From: Pseudoalteromonas sp. A25
Lineage (GTDB): Bacteria; Pseudomonadota; Gammaproteobacteria; Enterobacterales; Alteromonadaceae
NCBI RefSeq assembly: GCF_009176705.1
Contig: NZ_AP021846.1
Location: forward strand, 2,884,001-2,948,000
Length of the DNA: 64,000 nucleotides
Direction of reading: 5' to 3'
Position 1 is the stretch's first letter; each line of letters opens with the position of its first letter. Of the stretch, positions 57,097-64,000 are shown in pieces. The notes under the pieces were generated by a model. That model did not search any database. It had not been told where the DNA came from and saw only the letters and a program-made list of their open reading frames with translations. The position numbers were made by a program, and so were the translations under genes.

Positions 57097-57750
57097 GTGC
57101 TGTTAAACTATGCGCCGCCGCGCGACCCCTACCTCGACGTTTTGTACCAAGATGATTATATGCTGGTGATAAACAAACCCAGTGGTTTATTGACGGTACC
57201 GGGCAAAGATCCAAAACATGCCGATAGTGCAATTAGCAGAGTGAACACGGTGTTCCCCACCGCTCGTATCGTACACCGTTTAGACATGGCCACTTCTGGT
57301 GTGCTTTGCCTTGCGATGAGTAAAGAATCACACCGCTTTTTAAGTATTCAGTTTCAAGATAGGCTAACCAAAAAGCACTACATTGCTCGTGTGTACGGCA
57401 AACTTGAACAACAAAGCGGTTCGGTAGATTTGCCACTGATTTGTGACTGGCCGAATAGGCCAAAGCAAATGGTTTGCCATGAATCAGGCAAGCCGTCTTT
57501 GACACATTTTGAAGTATTAAATTATGAAGCGCATGCAACCCGAGTAAAGCTCACGCCAATCACCGGTCGCTCGCACCAACTGCGTGTTCACATGCTCTCG
57601 CTAGGCCATGTTATTTTAGGTGATAGGCTATATGCCAAAGACGAGGCCCTTGCAGCCGCACCTCGATTACAACTGCATGCCGAAATGCTGCAAATTCGCC
57701 ACCCACAAACGGAACAATTAATGACCTTTGAAGCGCCTGTGCCTTTTTAG
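57097..57750 (+). CDS. rluA: Dual-specificity pseudouridine synthase RluA
   Basis: 217 residues from GTG 57097, chosen for AAAGGG 8 bases upstream; a GTG at 57070 is the alternative (226 residues). RluA makes pseudouridine 32 in tRNA and 746 in 23S rRNA. Seen: VLYQDDYMLVINKPSGLLTV, catalytic Asp in RIVHRLDMATSGVL, ITGRSHQLRVHMLSLGHVIL, and LQLHAEMLQIRHP. The rapA-rluA order is conserved. A hairpin lies downstream. Confidence 0.93.
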   Translation: MLLNYAPPRDPYLDVLYQDDYMLVINKPSGLLTVPGKDPKHADSAISRVNTVFPTARIVHRLDMATSGVLCLAMSKESHRFLSIQFQDRLTKKHYIARVYGKLEQQSGSVDLPLICDWPNRPKQMVCHESGKPSLTHFEVLNYEAHATRVKLTPITGRSHQLRVHMLSLGHVILGDRLYAKDEALAAAPRLQLHAEMLQIRHPQTEQLMTFEAPVPF

Positions 57751-57822
57751 CAATTTTTAAAATGCTTAAAGGCTTAGAAGGCGCCTGAATTTAGGTATTT
57801 CTCAATACCGCTTTTACAAAGC

Positions 57823-57861
57823 ACTTTCACTGGTGATCACAAAATTGTGGCCAGTGAAAGT
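57823..57861. terminator. Hairpin between convergent rluA and M20 genes
   Basis: ACTTTCACTGG and CCAGTGAAAGT are perfect 11-base arms around 17 bases. It lies 73 bases after rluA and 26 bases past the M20 stop, and may serve both. No T-run. Confidence 0.5.
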
Positions 57862-57886
57862 AACGCCAAGTATCAATCAATTTGCT

Positions 57887-59203
57887 TTATTCACGGTTAA
57901 CATTAAATAGGTCTAACGCACTGGCGGTCATCGCTCTGACACCCGTATGGATGGTTTTAGCATAATCGGGCGCAAATTTACTTGAATGCAATGAAGGTAA
58001 AGTTTCGCCACTGCTTTGCGCTTTTTCATACAACATCGGTTCAACCCCACCTAACCAAAAAATCGTGATCGGCACATCTTCATCTGTTAGGCCATACAAT
58101 CCAAAATCTTCACCAGCCATTACGGGTTCTGATTTCCAGACATTATTTTCACCTAGCTCATTTTTGATTGCCTGCGTGACGCGTCCAGCAAGTACGGGAT
58201 CATTATAGGTAGAAGGGATTGTTTCTTCTTCGTGAACATAAACAAGCGGCGCCATTTCATCGGGTAGTCCCGCGCTAAGTGCTATTCCTTTGGTCAAGCG
58301 CTTAATCGTCGCAATTTGCTGTTCTCTTACTTGTGGATCATAGGAACGCAAAGTCAACTGCAATTTAACTTCATTAGAGATGATATTGTGTTTAGAACCA
58401 CCATGAATAGAGCCCACAGTAATAACCGATGGCTGTAACGGAGATATTTCCCGACTCGTAATGGTTTGCAGTGCAAGGACGATACGCGATGCTAAGACAA
58501 CTGGATCCACCGTGGTATGAGGATAAGCACCATGCCCTCCCTTACCTTTAACAGTAATATCTACCGAGTCTACATTCGCCAATGCATAGCCAGGTGCTAT
58601 TGCGACTTTTCCAGCAGGCACTGAAGCACTCACATGCAGTCCTAAAACATGATCCGGTTTGGCAAACTGGCTAAACAGCCCTTCTTTGAGCATGGCTTTG
58701 GCGCCAGCACCAACCTCTTCGGCAGGTTGAGCAACCATCATTAAGGTTCCTTGCCAGTTTGATTTCAATGCAACCAGTTGTTTGGCAGCTCCAATAAAGC
58801 TTGTCATATGAATATCATGACCGCAGCCATGCATCACTCCCACTTCATTATTGTTGTTATCAAGCGTTTTTACTTTTGATGCGTAAGGCTTTCCTGTTTG
58901 CTCAACAATAGGCAGACCATCTGTATCAGCTCTGATCATCACCGTGGGCCCATCGCCGTTTTTGAGTAACCCCACTACGCCGTGTCCACCCACATGCTCA
59001 GTCACATCAAAACCTAGTTGCTTCAACTCTTTCGCTAAACGCGCGGCGGTGTTTTTCTCATGGTATGACAACTCAGGATTTTGGTGTAGATGCAAGTATA
59101 GTGATTCAAGCTTGGCCATATCATTATCTACATTGCTGGCCAAAGATGTTGCATTGGTATAACTGGCGAACAAGACACACAAACTTAATAGTCGTTTTTT
59201 CAT
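57887..59203 (-). CDS. Secreted M20 family amidohydrolase
   Basis: 438 residues from ATG 59203, with AGAAG upstream and a start MKKRLLSLCVLFASYTNATS that looks like a signal peptide; the frame extends 12 codons further. Metal-site motifs of the M20D group are VMIRADTDGLPI, HGCGHDIHMTSFIGAA, and PAEEVGAGAKAML. Members hydrolyse N-acyl or carbamoyl amino acids and similar amides. The location is probably periplasmic. A MITE-like element lies 74 bases upstream of its start and may occupy its promoter region. Confidence 0.85.
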   Translation of the reverse strand: MKKRLLSLCVLFASYTNATSLASNVDNDMAKLESLYLHLHQNPELSYHEKNTAARLAKELKQLGFDVTEHVGGHGVVGLLKNGDGPTVMIRADTDGLPIVEQTGKPYASKVKTLDNNNNEVGVMHGCGHDIHMTSFIGAAKQLVALKSNWQGTLMMVAQPAEEVGAGAKAMLKEGLFSQFAKPDHVLGLHVSASVPAGKVAIAPGYALANVDSVDITVKGKGGHGAYPHTTVDPVVLASRIVLALQTITSREISPLQPSVITVGSIHGGSKHNIISNEVKLQLTLRSYDPQVREQQIATIKRLTKGIALSAGLPDEMAPLVYVHEEETIPSTYNDPVLAGRVTQAIKNELGENNVWKSEPVMAGEDFGLYGLTDEDVPITIFWLGGVEPMLYEKAQSSGETLPSLHSSKFAPDYAKTIHTGVRAMTASALDLFNVNRE

Positions 59204-59280
59204 TGTTATTCTTCTCAATGTGATGACGCAAGTTGACAAACTACCAACTTCTTAGCAACCACACAACATACTATCTATTT
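59204..59280. other. Short region between the M20 gene and the MITE-like element
   Basis: 77 bases between the M20 start and the left end of the element. No gene. It should hold the M20 promoter, but none was picked. Confidence 0.35.
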
Positions 59281-59407
59281 AACCTCAGCTGCGGATAAGA
59301 GTTTTGATAGTTCACAAGAGAGACATTGCAACCCCTTCAATATCCAATGCCTTGATAGTGAGCTAAATAGCTTTATTGGGCAAATTCTCTTATGTGCAGC
59401 TGAGGTT
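59281..59407. mobile_element. MITE-like element with 22-base inverted ends and ATTT flanks
   Basis: The left end AACCTCAGCTGCGGATAAGA and the right end (reversed AACCTCAGCTGCACATAAGA) match in 17 of 20 bases. The four bases outside each end are ATTT (59277-59280 and 59408-59411), consistent with a 4-base target duplication. 127 bases, no coding capacity. It is the signature of a non-autonomous element moved by a transposase encoded elsewhere. The family is not identified. Confidence 0.7.
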
Positions 59408-59472
59408 ATTTAGCTCGCTAGAATGATCAATGTATTAATAAAATTGGTATTATGTGCAGCTGAGGTTATTTA
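59390..59472 (+). repeat. Directly repeated element end, offset by 60 bases
   Basis: The 23 bases at 59390-59412 recur exactly at 59450-59472. Each copy is a right end of the element plus its ATTTA flank. The 37 bases between copies differ from the element. A second nested insertion, or a solo end, would explain it. Confidence 0.7.
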
Positions 59473-59842
59473 AAGAAGGCGTGGTCGTTACGCTTAATCA
59501 ACTAAAAACTTAGCGCTCTCACTGTTGCAAACCGAGTAACACAAACAGCGGTCTGACGCTTCATGTCGGGCAGTGGGTTGTACCATTTTTAAGAATTATC
59601 CGGCTTTAACCACTTAAACTTGACGATGCACAAAGGCAACCAATAAGCATAATAAAAGCAGCATCGCTCACAGTAATGGAATATCTACCCAATAAAAATG
59701 CTAAGAAAAATCATTTATGCACCCACTAAGGGAAATATGCACTTTTTCTTCATTTCAACTTTGACAACTGTTAATTAAAGGCTAACTTTGTTGCAACCTT
59801 TACAAAAAGGTTAACAATCTAATAATTATAAATAGGAACAAC
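59473..59842. other. Intergenic region upstream of the subtilisin gene
   Basis: 370 bases with no supported gene. A perfect 7-base hairpin, AACCTTT-ACAA-AAAGGTT, lies near 59790-59815. A TTGACA followed after 17 bases by AACTTT lies near 59760-59790 and may be part of the promoter. The 5' half looks like ordinary unique sequence and could be relic coding sequence, but no family was recognised. Confidence 0.4.
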
Positions 59843-60985
59843 ATGATGAAAAAATCTCTTCTTACTTTGTCTATCGCCTTTGCAATTAGCAGCACAAGTA
59901 CGTTTGCTCAAGAACCAAGTTACCAAGGTGCTGCTGCTGATATTGAAATAGCCAACACCTGTATCGTGCGATTCAACGATGGTATTTCAAAGTTTGATGT
60001 TGAGGGAAAAGCGCGCGGCATGGTTGCAAAAGCCAATGCGCAAGCTAAACATATTTATAAAAACAGTATTAAAGGAATGGCTGTAAATATGAGCTGCGAC
60101 AAAGCAAAAGTTGCTTTTTCAGGTAACGCTGATGTGATGCGCTTTACACCTGATGGCATTGTACACGCAAGTCCTGCAGCAAAAGGCAAGCCTGGTGGCG
60201 GTGGTAACCAAGCACAACAAACGCCTTGGAGCGTAACACGTGTAGGGGGACCCGTTGATGGTAGCCAATATACAGCTTGGGTATTAGATACAGGTATCGA
60301 TCTAGATCACGCTGATCTAAATGTAGACACAAGTAAAGGTTTCTCTGCATTCAACAAAGGTCGTGACGCGGGTATGGATGATGGTAATGGTCACGGCACA
60401 CACGTAGCTGGCACTATCGCTGCCATTGACAACAACATTGATGTAGTCGGTGTAGCAGCGGGTGCCGCTGTTGTGCCTGTAAAAGTGTTAGACTCACGAG
60501 GCTCAGGTAGTTGGTCTGGCGTGTTAGCGGGTATCGACCACGTTGCAGCCAATGCAAGTGCTGGAGATTGCGCAAACATGAGTTTAGGTGGCGGTTTTAA
60601 CCAAGAGTTAAACGATGCAGTTGAGAACGCAGCGCAACAATCAGGAGCATTCTTTGTGGTTGCGGCTGGCAATGAGAGTCAGCACGCTGGCAATGTATCG
60701 CCTGCAAGCGCGTCACACAATCGAGTTTATACTATCTCGGCAACCGACTCTAATGACAACTTTGCAAGCTTTTCTAACTATGGGAATCCACCTGTAGATT
60801 ATGCCGCACCAGGTGTGGGTATTTTATCAACGCGCAGTGGTGGCGGTACGACGACTATGTCTGGTACTTCAATGGCTTCACCCGCCGCTTGTGCCGTTAT
60901 TATGATGAGCAACGGTAACCCAAGTACTGATGGCAGAGCAATCGGCGATCCAGATGGTAATGCAGATAGCATTGTACATCTATAA
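59843..60985 (+). CDS. Secreted subtilisin-type serine protease (S8)
   Basis: 380 residues. A signal peptide (about 1-22, ending TFA-Q) precedes an inhibitor-like propeptide (about 35-105) and then a Gly-rich linker GKPGGGGNQ. The catalytic triad is D149 in VLDTGIDLDH, H187 in GHGTHVAGT and S343 in SGTSMASPA. The oxyanion Asn is in VVAAGNESQHAG. The usual PHV after GTSMAS is PAA here. No C-terminal sorting or PPC domain follows; the chain ends PDGNADSIVHL, as in other short secreted subtilisins. GGAAC precedes the ATG. A bidirectional terminator follows. Confidence 0.88.
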   Translation: MMKKSLLTLSIAFAISSTSTFAQEPSYQGAAADIEIANTCIVRFNDGISKFDVEGKARGMVAKANAQAKHIYKNSIKGMAVNMSCDKAKVAFSGNADVMRFTPDGIVHASPAAKGKPGGGGNQAQQTPWSVTRVGGPVDGSQYTAWVLDTGIDLDHADLNVDTSKGFSAFNKGRDAGMDDGNGHGTHVAGTIAAIDNNIDVVGVAAGAAVVPVKVLDSRGSGSWSGVLAGIDHVAANASAGDCANMSLGGGFNQELNDAVENAAQQSGAFFVVAAGNESQHAGNVSPASASHNRVYTISATDSNDNFASFSNYGNPPVDYAAPGVGILSTRSGGGTTTMSGTSMASPAACAVIMMSNGNPSTDGRAIGDPDGNADSIVHL

Positions 60986-61011
60986 ATATAAACTTTAGCA
61001 ACCCCAGTGCT

Positions 61012-61037
61012 GGTGTGCCAAATGGCACACCATTTTA
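61012..61037. terminator. Terminator between convergent subtilisin and repressor genes
   Basis: GGTGTGCC-AAAT-GGCACACC (61012-61031) is followed by ATTTTATT. It lies 26 bases after the subtilisin stop and adjoins the repressor stop at 61038. Confidence 0.8.
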
Positions 61038-61763
61038 TTACGCGAGATCTTTTCCAATCCACACTACTTTGCCAATGATCTCTAACTGCTCAAGCTCATG
61101 TGGCTGGATGTGCTGATCAACATATTCTTTGTTATCACTTATCAAGCGCACTGAACCATCTAGATACTGTTGTAAGCGTTTGGCATAAAGCTCTTCACCA
61201 AGGCGCACCACATAAATTAACCCTTCACTGAGCTTTTTATCCGACAAATCAACCAAAATGGTGTTGTTGTTATGGATAGTCGGTTCCATAGAGTCGCCTT
61301 TTGCAAAAACAACCGCTAACTGACTTTTATCGAGACCTTTATAATCAACCCACTTTTTTCTAAACGCCAAGTGTCGCTCAATACGCGCAGTGCCATTAAA
61401 TGCGCCGTGACCGGTACTAACGGAAATATGATAACCAGGTACTAAAATAAACTCTTCTTCAAACTCATCAACACTAACTACCCGCTGACTCAATAAAGGT
61501 GACTCATAATTACTACCTGACGCATCGCCTACGCCTTTAACTAACCACATAAAATCAACACTCGCGTGCTCAGCAATGCGCTCGATAACACTCAGTTTTG
61601 GATCTTCACCTTTTAATATTCTACGCAGTGTACCTTCTGAAACACCAATTTTTGACGCAAAGGTGCGAATACTGTCTGGCTTAATGGCTTGCTCAACACG
61701 CGTAGAGAATGACGCACCATCGGCATCATTACTTACACTCTTACCGCTATAGTTTTCAGACAT
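61038..61763 (-). CDS. Phage-type S24 repressor (HTH + LexA-like peptidase domain)
   Basis: 241 residues. N-terminal HTH (about 30-75): FASKIGVSEGTLRRILKGED. C-terminal S24 domain has the catalytic Ser S158 in AKGDSMEPTI and Lys K195 in LYAKRLQQYL. At the place where LexA/CI proteins carry the Ala-Gly cleavage bond it reads STGHGAFNG (T117-G118), so self-cleavage is doubtful. The gene resembles phage C2/CI repressors, but no phage structural or integration gene is near. It is divergent from a small HTH gene, across a 261-base region with four TGCGTA motifs. Confidence 0.85.
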   Translation of the reverse strand: MSENYSGKSVSNDADGASFSTRVEQAIKPDSIRTFASKIGVSEGTLRRILKGEDPKLSVIERIAEHASVDFMWLVKGVGDASGSNYESPLLSQRVVSVDEFEEEFILVPGYHISVSTGHGAFNGTARIERHLAFRKKWVDYKGLDKSQLAVVFAKGDSMEPTIHNNNTILVDLSDKKLSEGLIYVVRLGEELYAKRLQQYLDGSVRLISDNKEYVDQHIQPHELEQLEIIGKVVWIGKDLA

Positions 61764-61858
61764 ATCAAAGTTTCCCTTATTTTTAAGAGTAAAAAATTTC
61801 GCGTTTCATGACACCGATCAAATAAAAAGTGATGTAAAAACCAAAATAACATTTGAAA

Positions 61859-62001
61859 TGCGTAATTTTTAGATCTAAAATTCAAAAAAATACGCAAAAC
61901 AAACATCAAGCATTCCTTTCCTGCTTCGATTAATGCGTATTTAGCGTTGGATTATACATTAAGTTATAACGCTTTTCACTGAAAAATAGCAGCGTTGCGT
62001 A
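61859..62001. promoter_or_regulatory. Four TGCGTA motifs between the S24 repressor and the HTH gene
   Basis: TGCGTA at 61859, 61934 and 61996 on the plus strand and at 61896 on the minus strand (TACGCA, 61891-61896). Each is followed by A/T-rich sequence (AATTTT, TTTA, ATAA, TTTTTT). A 14-base palindrome TTTTAGATCTAAAA (61867-61880) lies between the first two. Repeats of one core in a repressor/antirepressor-like gap suggest operators. Confidence 0.5.
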
Positions 62002-62017
62002 ATAAATGAAGGAAACT

Positions 62018-62047
62018 ATGAATTATGCTCTCACACATAAATACTGA
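62018..62047 (+). CDS. Possible 9-codon leader ORF overlapping the HTH gene start
   Basis: ATGAATTATG: the first ATG opens MNYALTHKY and stops at TGA 62045-62047, in a different frame from the HTH gene whose ATG is 7 bases downstream. AAGGA lies 4 bases before the first ATG and 11 before the second. The overlap could set initiation levels. It may equally be chance. Confidence 0.3.
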   Translation: MNYALTHKY

Positions 62048-62279
62048 CACACATAAAACCCCCAAAGGGGCCGATATCTTAAAGTTTGCTCGAAAATGCA
62101 GGGGGTTCACCCAAGCCGAATCAGCCGCGAGTTATGGAATAGAAGAGCGAACACTGCGACGCTGGGAAAACAACGAGTACAATCCGCGTTGGAATGACGT
62201 GATAGGATTGCTCGAAGATGTATACTTGATGGACGTGGCAAAAGTGATCCTCGGAATGACGCACACCAAGGAACCTTAA
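62025..62279 (+). CDS. Small XRE-type HTH regulator
   Basis: 84 residues. GADILKFARKCRGFTQAESA and SYGIEERTLRRWENNEYNPR form the helix-turn-helix. The protein is Cro-sized and divergent from the S24 repressor. The acyltransferase gene follows 19 bases after the stop, so the two are probably co-transcribed. Function beyond DNA binding is not deducible. Confidence 0.75.
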   Translation: MLSHINTDTHKTPKGADILKFARKCRGFTQAESAASYGIEERTLRRWENNEYNPRWNDVIGLLEDVYLMDVAKVILGMTHTKEP

Positions 62280-62298
62280 ACAGCTAGAGTAAACATCG

Positions 62299-62886
62299 AT
62301 GAAAAATATTCCCGAACAGATCCCCAGAACATCTGGAGCTTTACCCCGCATGTTAGGCATGTTGGTATTAAAAGTATTGGGGTGGCGTATTGACGGCACC
62401 TTTCCTGCTCAGCGTAAATTTGTTGCAGCCGTCGCCCCTCATACTTCAAATTGGGATTTTTTTATCGCTATTGCCGTAAAGCTGAGTTTAGGGGTAAAGA
62501 TTAAGTTTTTGGGTAAGCATAGTATTTTTATAGGTCCCCTAGGCTGGCTTTTAAAAAAGCTTGGCGGGATCCCGGTAGAGCGCAGCCATAATCACGGCAT
62601 AGTTGAACAAGTTAGTGATGCATTCAAGCAATCTGATTCATTAATTTTAGGTATTGCACCTGAGGGCACACGCAAAAAAACATCGCGATGGAAAAGTGGT
62701 TTTATATACATTGCCAAATCAGCCAATGTGCCCATTGTTCCTATGGCACTGGACTATAGAACAAAGACCTTCGTGATCATGCCGCCATGCTATATCAAAC
62801 ATGATATCGATATAGAACTTAACAATATAATCGCTTTATTTGATAAAGAAATGGCTAAATACCCAGAGCAAGTATCGGGCAACTAA
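62299..62886 (+). CDS. 1-acyl-glycerol-3-phosphate acyltransferase-like protein
   Basis: 195 residues. The motif HTSNWD gives HxxxxD, and GIAPEGTRKKTSRWKSGF holds the EGTR block. It is the short form of PlsC-type enzymes with GGIPVERSHNHGIVEQV between. It probably acylates a lysophospholipid or another hydrophobic acceptor. It differs from the 369-residue acyltransferase at 42947. It is next to the HTH gene and most likely under the same promoter. Confidence 0.8.
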   Translation: MKNIPEQIPRTSGALPRMLGMLVLKVLGWRIDGTFPAQRKFVAAVAPHTSNWDFFIAIAVKLSLGVKIKFLGKHSIFIGPLGWLLKKLGGIPVERSHNHGIVEQVSDAFKQSDSLILGIAPEGTRKKTSRWKSGFIYIAKSANVPIVPMALDYRTKTFVIMPPCYIKHDIDIELNNIIALFDKEMAKYPEQVSGN

Positions 62887-63012
62887 CTGAGTAAATTGCC
62901 TTAACCCCAGATAAGTAAAGCTGCTCAATAACGTTATTTTGTCGCATGCGGCTCGCAGCTTTGCTAGGAATGCTTAATACTCAGTCAACCATCAATAGAA
63001 ATGACTGATAAA

Positions 63013-64000
63013 ATGAAAAACGCTTTATTGAACTCACTGACCTCACTACTATTCATCTGTGGCTATGCGCACGGACAAACCACAATCATCAATGCAAAAG
63101 CCTATATCGACGTTGAAACCGGCAAAAAATTTACTAACCCAAGCTTACTAATTGAAGACAACCGCATTGTAAGAGTTGCCAAGCAAGGTGACATAAAGTC
63201 ACCTCAAGGTGCCACAATTATTGACCTAAGCGATAAAACCCTGCTGCCAGGCCTGATGGATATGCATGTGCATTTAACCAGCGACCCTGCGGACAACTTT
63301 TTGGCAGCACAAAACTACTCGATACCTAGAAAAACAGTTAAAGCAGTAAAAAATGCCCACACAACCTTAATGGCAGGCTTTACCACAGTACGTAATTTGG
63401 GTGCTCCGGGCTACAGCGTCATTGCCACTCGCGATGCTATCAACGCAGGGGAAATCGATGGACCGCGAATTTACAGTGCTGGCTATTCTATTTCCATTAC
63501 CGGTGGCCATTGCGACGACAACTTCAGTGCGCCAGAAAAAAAAGCCGTATCAGGTGGTGTGGCCGACGGACCGTGGGCAGTGCGCGCCAAAGTTCGCGAA
63601 AACATTAAGTATGGCGCCAATACCATCAAAATTTGTGCAACAGGCGGGGTATTCTCAAAAGGTACTAAAGTCGGAGTACAACAATTTAGCGAACAAGAGC
63701 TCAAAGCCGCAGCAGAAGAGGCACACTTAAGAGGTTTAATCATCGCTGCTCATGCCCATGGTACCAATGGTATTAAGGCCGCAATTAGAGCTGGGATCGA
63801 TAGTATAGAGCACTGTAGTTTTATGGACGATGAAGCCATAGCCCTTGCAAAACAACATGGTACTTACCTATCTTGCGATATTTACAATACGGAATATACC
63901 CTAGCATTTGGCGAAGCCAATGGCGTACCAGAAGAAAATATCAACAAAGAAAAACAAGTCTCTACAGCGCAAAGAGAAAGCTTTCGACGTGCTGTTAAAG
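63013..64000 (+). CDS. Secreted amidohydrolase family protein (3' end outside window)
   Basis: Open from ATG 63013 to the right edge (329 complete codons, no stop), so it is cut by the window. Signal peptide (MKNALLNSLTSLLFICGYAH) then NAKAYIDVETGKKF. Metal-site motifs of the amidohydrolase superfamily are MDMHVHL (HxH), IKICATGG with the candidate carbamylated Lys, and AHAHGTNG, with IEHCSFMDDEA further on. It resembles Xaa-Pro dipeptidase or imidazolonepropionase-like secreted members. The substrate is not deducible. Confidence 0.82.
   Translation, partial: MKNALLNSLTSLLFICGYAHGQTTIINAKAYIDVETGKKFTNPSLLIEDNRIVRVAKQGDIKSPQGATIIDLSDKTLLPGLMDMHVHLTSDPADNFLAAQNYSIPRKTVKAVKNAHTTLMAGFTTVRNLGAPGYSVIATRDAINAGEIDGPRIYSAGYSISITGGHCDDNFSAPEKKAVSGGVADGPWAVRAKVRENIKYGANTIKICATGGVFSKGTKVGVQQFSEQELKAAAEEAHLRGLIIAAHAHGTNGIKAAIRAGIDSIEHCSFMDDEAIALAKQHGTYLSCDIYNTEYTLAFGEANGVPEENINKEKQVSTAQRESFRRAVK

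Noticed and set aside
1..64000. CRISPR array, tRNA, rRNA, complete insertion sequence or prophage
   Set aside because: No regularly spaced repeats, tRNA cloverleaf, rRNA segment, transposase, integrase or phage structural gene was seen in either strand.

Overview
The window looks like chromosome from a marine gammaproteobacterium of the order Alteromonadales, most likely Pseudoalteromonas. The base composition is about 40-43% GC. The run xseB-ispA-dxs, the block nrdR-ribD-ribE-ribBX-ribH-nusB-thiL-pgpA, glyA and thrABC are typical of that group. So are the DUF3283, DUF1289 and DUF3192 proteins, the SO_0444-type Zn/Cu exporter and the many propeller/GGDEF/EAL signalling proteins. The genus is inferred from gene content and order; no rRNA gene is present to confirm it.

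Layout. 1-3.9 kb: isoprenoid operon (xseB, ispA, dxs) and an Mpo1-like membrane protein. 3.9-7 kb: a large propeller-GGDEF sensor. 7-13 kb (minus strand): nrdR-ribDE-ribBX / ribH-nusB / thiL-pgpA, divided by two intrinsic terminators. 13-19.3 kb (minus): glyA, then thrABC with an intact thrL leader peptide and attenuator (thrL is too short for ordinary gene finding). 19.5-23.7 kb: a single-domain response regulator divergent from a histidine kinase, rdgC, and an HDOD protein. 23.9-33.5 kb: an M49-like lipoprotein peptidase, an M17 aminopeptidase, a CstA-like transporter, LexA-controlled dinB, a Tas-type reductase, a Nudix hydrolase, a periplasmic binding protein and a SIMPL protein. 33.7-37.4 kb: a PatZ-like acyl-CoA synthetase/acetyltransferase overlapping a voltage-gated-type K+ channel gene. 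37.4-42.5 kb: a 1500-residue propeller-PAS-GGDEF-EAL sensor with small neighbours. 42.6-45.8 kb: DUF1289, an acyltransferase, and a zntR-exporter operon with a recognisable MerR-type promoter. 45.9-57.8 kb: a 2-hydroxyacid dehydrogenase, a DUF3192 lipoprotein, a REC-GGDEF protein abutting a 1238-residue hybrid kinase, PhoH/PIN, rapA and rluA. 57.9-64 kb: an M20 amidohydrolase, a subtilisin, an S24 repressor divergent from a small HTH gene followed by an acyltransferase, and an amidohydrolase that runs off the right edge.

Accessory and unexplained parts. Two short elements share ends that begin AACCTCAGC. One (59281-59407) has matching 4-base flanks. The other (47504-47675) supplies the last codons and the stop of the REC-GGDEF gene. 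The S24 repressor/HTH pair at 61.0-62.3 kb resembles a phage lysis-lysogeny switch without a phage. It has four TGCGTA motifs in its intergenic region and an acyltransferase gene immediately downstream. These are the places where something undescribed is most likely. The rest is well-conserved housekeeping plus signalling. No tRNA, rRNA, CRISPR array or intact insertion sequence was seen.
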